DNA from: Chloracidobacterium sp. N
GTDB taxonomy: Bacteria > Acidobacteriota > Blastocatellia > Chloracidobacteriales > Chloracidobacteriaceae
DNA length: 64,000 nt
Direction of reading: 5' to 3'
NCBI RefSeq assembly: GCF_018304765.1
Contig: NZ_CP072642.1
Location: 1,579,819-1,643,818 of the forward strand
Below are positions 61,556 through 64,000 of the stretch, one piece after another. A model generated the notes under the pieces. The model saw nothing but the letters and a program-made list of their open reading frames with translations, searched no databases and had not been told where the DNA came from. The position numbers and the translations under genes are program-made. Every line of letters begins with the position of its first letter. The first letter of the stretch is position 1.

Positions 61556-61605
61556 CGGCAAGTGATTTTCCCCGTAACCCAGTGCCAATGTAGAGGTTAT
61601 GTCCG

Positions 61606-61944
61606 ATGGCAAATCCACGTGAAGCTGGCACGCAACCGGTTGAAGTCCGTATCTACGGGCAGGTCTATAACATTCGTGGTGACGGCAACAGCGCCTACAT
61701 TTCCGAGCTGGCAGCCTATGTTGACCGCAAGATGCAGGAAGTGATGAGCAGCACCAACACGGTGGACAGCCTGCGGGTGGCCATCCTGTCGGCGCTCAAC
61801 ATTGCCGATGAGCTTTTCCAGGCCAACCGACGCATCGAGCAACTCGACGCCATGGTTGGGGAGCGCAGCCACGACTATGCCAACCTCATTGACTCCGTGC
61901 TCCGCAAGGAAAAGTCCCCAACGCCCGAAACCAAGGCCCAGTAA
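61606..61944 (+). CDS. zapA: Cell division protein ZapA
   Basis: This 112-residue protein has the ZapA pattern: VEVRIYGQVYNIRGDGNSAYISELAAYVDRKM (FtsZ-binding head), SLRVAILSALNIADEL, and a C-terminal helix with RRIEQLDAMVGERSHDYANLI. It crosslinks FtsZ protofilaments in the Z ring. It follows the structured intergenic RNA candidate and precedes a small unknown gene by 50 bp. Length is typical. Confidence 0.9.
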   Translation: MANPREAGTQPVEVRIYGQVYNIRGDGNSAYISELAAYVDRKMQEVMSSTNTVDSLRVAILSALNIADELFQANRRIEQLDAMVGERSHDYANLIDSVLRKEKSPTPETKAQ

Positions 61945-61994
61945 CTGCAATGCACTTCCGGCCGGTCAGCGACGACTCACAGACGAGGTTGCCC

Positions 61995-62360
61995 ATGACA
62001 CCTGAACAGTTCGACACCATCAACCGCCTGTTTCAGTTGACATTCCAGGTGGGAGACCGCCTTGGCTCGGAGTCGAGCGATCCGGCACAACTGCTGCTTA
62101 CGTCGCAGCCGAATCTGGAAGGCTGTCAGGCGTACTTCCCGGCCGAATACACCCTGGAGCCACTTGAAGCCGGGCAGTGGCAGGAACACCTGGCCGATGC
62201 TCCCGCCCTGGCCGAAATGGTCTGTATCCTGGACGCATCTCCGCTGTCCTGTGGGCTTTACCGGCAGGATGAGGTTTCCTGGTGGGTCTGCGCCTTCTGG
62301 GCGGCCCAGGAACAGCTCGGCACGAACCTCCTGTTTCGCGCCCACCGGGTCGAAACGTAG
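61995..62360 (+). CDS. Small acidic protein of unknown function
   Basis: This 121-residue protein starts MTPEQFDTINRLFQLTFQVG (61995), with GAGG shortly before it; an upstream ATG at 61950 is less likely. It has Trp-rich and Cys-containing segments (DEVSWWVCAFWAAQEQL) and ends NLLFRAHRVET. No signal peptide. I do not recognise a family. It follows zapA on the same strand and converges on the next minus-strand gene. Confidence 0.68.
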   Translation: MTPEQFDTINRLFQLTFQVGDRLGSESSDPAQLLLTSQPNLEGCQAYFPAEYTLEPLEAGQWQEHLADAPALAEMVCILDASPLSCGLYRQDEVSWWVCAFWAAQEQLGTNLLFRAHRVET

Positions 62361-62417
62361 GCGTACCGCGCGGCATCCGTTCGGCAATGTGCCTGCGACG
62401 AAGTGGATGACTCCGGG

Positions 62418-62741
62418 CTAACTGATGGATTCTTCTGTCCCAAAGCCCAAGTAGTCGCTCACACTCATGCCAATGCGCTTGGCAAAGAGCTGTCCCATGG
62501 AGTGAATCTCGCCCAGGGATTCATCGAGCAGTATCCGCTCGACGCGCCACATGGGGAAAAAGCTGTGGGTCAGTCCAATGTTGCTTTCCCCATTGGCAAT
62601 GGCGCTGAGCCAGTCATCGAAAGCGTTGATGTCAAGCCCCCGCAGATGGACCCCGGATGGCTCCAGGCTGGTCAAAATCCCCCAGAGTTTTTCGCGCGGG
62701 CTATGCAGCCCAAGAACCACACAAGCGCCTGGACGAATCAT
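62418..62741 (-). CDS. Conserved hypothetical protein (107 residues)
   Basis: This protein begins MIRPGACVVLGLHSPREKLWGILTSLEPSGVHLRGLDINAFDDWL and continues with THSFFPMWRVERILLDES, a pattern I associate with small acidobacterial hypothetical proteins. The first third looks like a small beta barrel (VVLGLHSPREKLWGILTSL, SGVHLRGLD). No motif gives a function. It lies 30 bp downstream of the FHA-domain gene on the same strand and may be its partner. Confidence 0.7.
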   Translation of the reverse strand: MIRPGACVVLGLHSPREKLWGILTSLEPSGVHLRGLDINAFDDWLSAIANGESNIGLTHSFFPMWRVERILLDESLGEIHSMGQLFAKRIGMSVSDYLGFGTEESIS

Positions 62742-62771
62742 ATAAGCCTCCTGGGATTCGGTTGCGGCACG

Positions 62772-63770
62772 TCATTCGGAGTCGAGGACCTTGCTCGTTT
62801 CAAAGATAATTTCGCTGCGCATCACCCGCACGGTCGCATTGCCCGATGTTGGGTTGGCTTCATCGGGCACTGTCTCCACCTCAGCCGCCAAATCGGACAA
62901 CTCGGTCACCGGGGGATCAAGCTCAAAGCGAACCAGGGCCGTGCCCAGACGCAGGATGTCGTCATTCTCCAGCCGGATGCCGGTGGCATCACCCGGTGGC
63001 GTCTCGATGGATTGCCCGGCCCGCTCGACGGCCGTCCCATTGGCGCTCCCGGTGTCAAACAGGTAGAAGTCACCATTGTCAAAAACAATCGAGGCATGCT
63101 GGCGGGAGACGCTTTTGTTGGGGGAGCCGCTCTGGTCGTGGCGTGCATAGACAAAATCATTCCGCCGCAACACTTCGCCGGATTTCAGATCGAGTACCGT
63201 CCGCAGGCGGCCCAGAAACGTCGTGCGCTTGGTGATAATGAACGGTGAGCGATAGACCTCACCGTTGAGCGCCGTCAGACGCGCCAGCCGTGGAATCTGC
63301 GGCTTGACGCCTTTGACCTCGACGATACGCCCGGCCTGCTCATCCACCGTGACGGCAAGGCCTTCGGCCGGCTCAGCCGGTGAGGACCATTCAAAACTCA
63401 CCGAACAATGGGGCGGTGCGCCGGCCGCAGCCACCAGGGGACGAATCTCAACGACCAGCGGCTCCAGCAACCGGAAACCCGACCCCGTAATGTAGTCATA
63501 GACCATCTTCGTAAACACGATGGAGTTGAACAGCACTTCGAGTTCTTCGAGCTTGGCCGGGCGCAGGTTGGGCACCGTAAAGACCATGCGATTGGGCACG
63601 AAGGTCTGGTTCCCAACCCAGATGAAACGCTTGAGCGAAAGCTCGTCCAGAATCTGCCGCACCAGCAGATGGGGCTTGACATCCTCCGGCGTCAGCACCG
63701 GATTGACACGGATGGCTTCGGTCAGGAAACGTTCGAGTTCAAGCAAACTTCGGCGAGTGTCACTGTTCAT
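62772..63770 (-). CDS. FHA-domain protein with FhaA-like N-terminal region
   Basis: This 332-residue protein has an N-terminal region (about residues 1-110: VRQILDELSLKRFIWVGNQTFVPNRM) resembling the FhaA N-terminal domain (DUF3662). A middle beta region leads to an FHA domain (about 215-300) with SRQHASIVF and NGTAVE, which binds phosphothreonine peptides. There is no kinase domain or membrane segment. In actinobacteria FhaA links Ser/Thr kinases to cell-wall synthesis; a similar adaptor role is an inference. It precedes the 107-residue hypothetical. Confidence 0.84.
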   Translation of the reverse strand: MNSDTRRSLLELERFLTEAIRVNPVLTPEDVKPHLLVRQILDELSLKRFIWVGNQTFVPNRMVFTVPNLRPAKLEELEVLFNSIVFTKMVYDYITGSGFRLLEPLVVEIRPLVAAAGAPPHCSVSFEWSSPAEPAEGLAVTVDEQAGRIVEVKGVKPQIPRLARLTALNGEVYRSPFIITKRTTFLGRLRTVLDLKSGEVLRRNDFVYARHDQSGSPNKSVSRQHASIVFDNGDFYLFDTGSANGTAVERAGQSIETPPGDATGIRLENDDILRLGTALVRFELDPPVTELSDLAAEVETVPDEANPTSGNATVRVMRSEIIFETSKVLDSE

Positions 63771-63859
63771 CGGAAGGCACCCACATCACAGGAACATTGC
63801 AAAAGCCAACCGGGACGCGCTGCCAGTCGCCACGGCTGGCAGCCCTCCCGCAACCACCC

Positions 63860-64000
63860 CTAAGCCGAAAAGTCCGCAAGACACGGAATCTCGATTTCGT
63901 AGGCTGAAACCGGCAGCGTGGGATACTTCTGATAGACCACCTGGGCTTCAACGTGGAGACAGCTCAAACAGTCTTCCTCCGTGCAGCCGGTATCCAGCCC
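63860..64000 (-). CDS. C-terminal end of a Cys-containing protein, truncated by the window
   Basis: The last 46 codons of a minus-strand gene are visible, ending at a TAG. The sequence reads LDTGCTEEDCLSCLHVEAQ, then YQKYPTLPVSAYEIEIPCLADFSA (shown here in two pieces). Four Cys are clustered and could bind a metal or form disulfides. Too little is present to name a family. Confidence 0.55.
   Translation of the reverse strand, partial: GLDTGCTEEDCLSCLHVEAQVVYQKYPTLPVSAYEIEIPCLADFSA

Noticed and set aside
1-64000. tRNA genes, rRNA, CRISPR arrays, prophage or insertion sequences
   Set aside because: I found no T-loop words in a cloverleaf context, no regularly spaced repeats and no transposase or phage genes; the Rpn gene has no flanking element ends.

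Overview
The window looks like chromosomal DNA from a chlorophototrophic acidobacterium close to Chloracidobacterium. The strongest clue is an acsF gene (36548-37648), the oxygen-dependent cyclase of (bacterio)chlorophyll synthesis. It sits next to a biliverdin-reductase-like gene in a high-GC, Gram-negative context (TonB receptor, TolC, LptB, signal peptidase, DUF1800/DUF1501 pair). The organism assignment is inference from gene content; no rRNA gene is present. I found no tRNA, CRISPR array, prophage or insertion sequence.

Layout. 1-986: a DHH phosphoesterase cut by the window edge and a small I9-like protein. 1195-3171: an ABC-F ATPase. 3308-10768: a one-directional heme acquisition cluster of TonB receptor, a small CxxC protein, a ferredoxin, HmuS and HmuTUV, headed by a perfect 7-1-7 Fur-type palindrome at 10981-10995. 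11190-16224: the membrane arm of respiratory complex I (nuoJ, K, L, M), interrupted by a secreted-protein gene between nuoJ and nuoK. 16402-17770: a CBS protein, a zinc-ribbon protein and a NapH-like iron-sulfur membrane protein. 18138-21156: an exported DUF1800/DUF1501 pair. 21255-26141: a type I secretion system (TolC, HlyD, ABC). 26435-28174: a PilT-like ATPase with an apparently duplicated N-terminal domain. 28426-33074: GlyRS, two small cytochromes c, an Rpn-family nuclease and YchF. 33171-35529: a thiol/metal stress cluster (thioredoxin-like protein, permease, SigZ-like sigma factor, GDCCVxC protein). 35587-38646: signal peptidase I, AcsF and the BvdR-like oxidoreductase.

38706-49813 holds S18, a TPR protein, a CobW GTPase, pyruvate kinase, a large Asp-box repeat protein, Hsp33, RpoN and LptB. 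49954-53544 holds a UvrD/PcrA helicase, an NfeD-like small gene and an exported protein. 53898-58935 holds a PmtA-like methyltransferase, a SAM hydroxide adenosyltransferase, GatB, a receiver protein, a rhomboid-like protein and 3-hydroxyanthranilate dioxygenase. 58981-64000 holds PheT lacking its EMAP-type tRNA-binding domain, a ZapB-like coiled coil, a structured intergenic RNA candidate, ZapA, small unknowns, an FHA protein and a truncated Cys-rich protein.

Most rewarding items: the acsF/bvdR-like pair; the structured 61432-61555 RNA candidate between zapB and zapA; the Fur-controlled heme locus with two poorly described small redox/Cys proteins; the PilT domain duplication; the non-canonical ABC exporter motifs; and the secreted gene inside the nuo cluster. 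Most housekeeping calls are secure. Functions of the small proteins, RNA elements and operators are predictions from sequence reading only.
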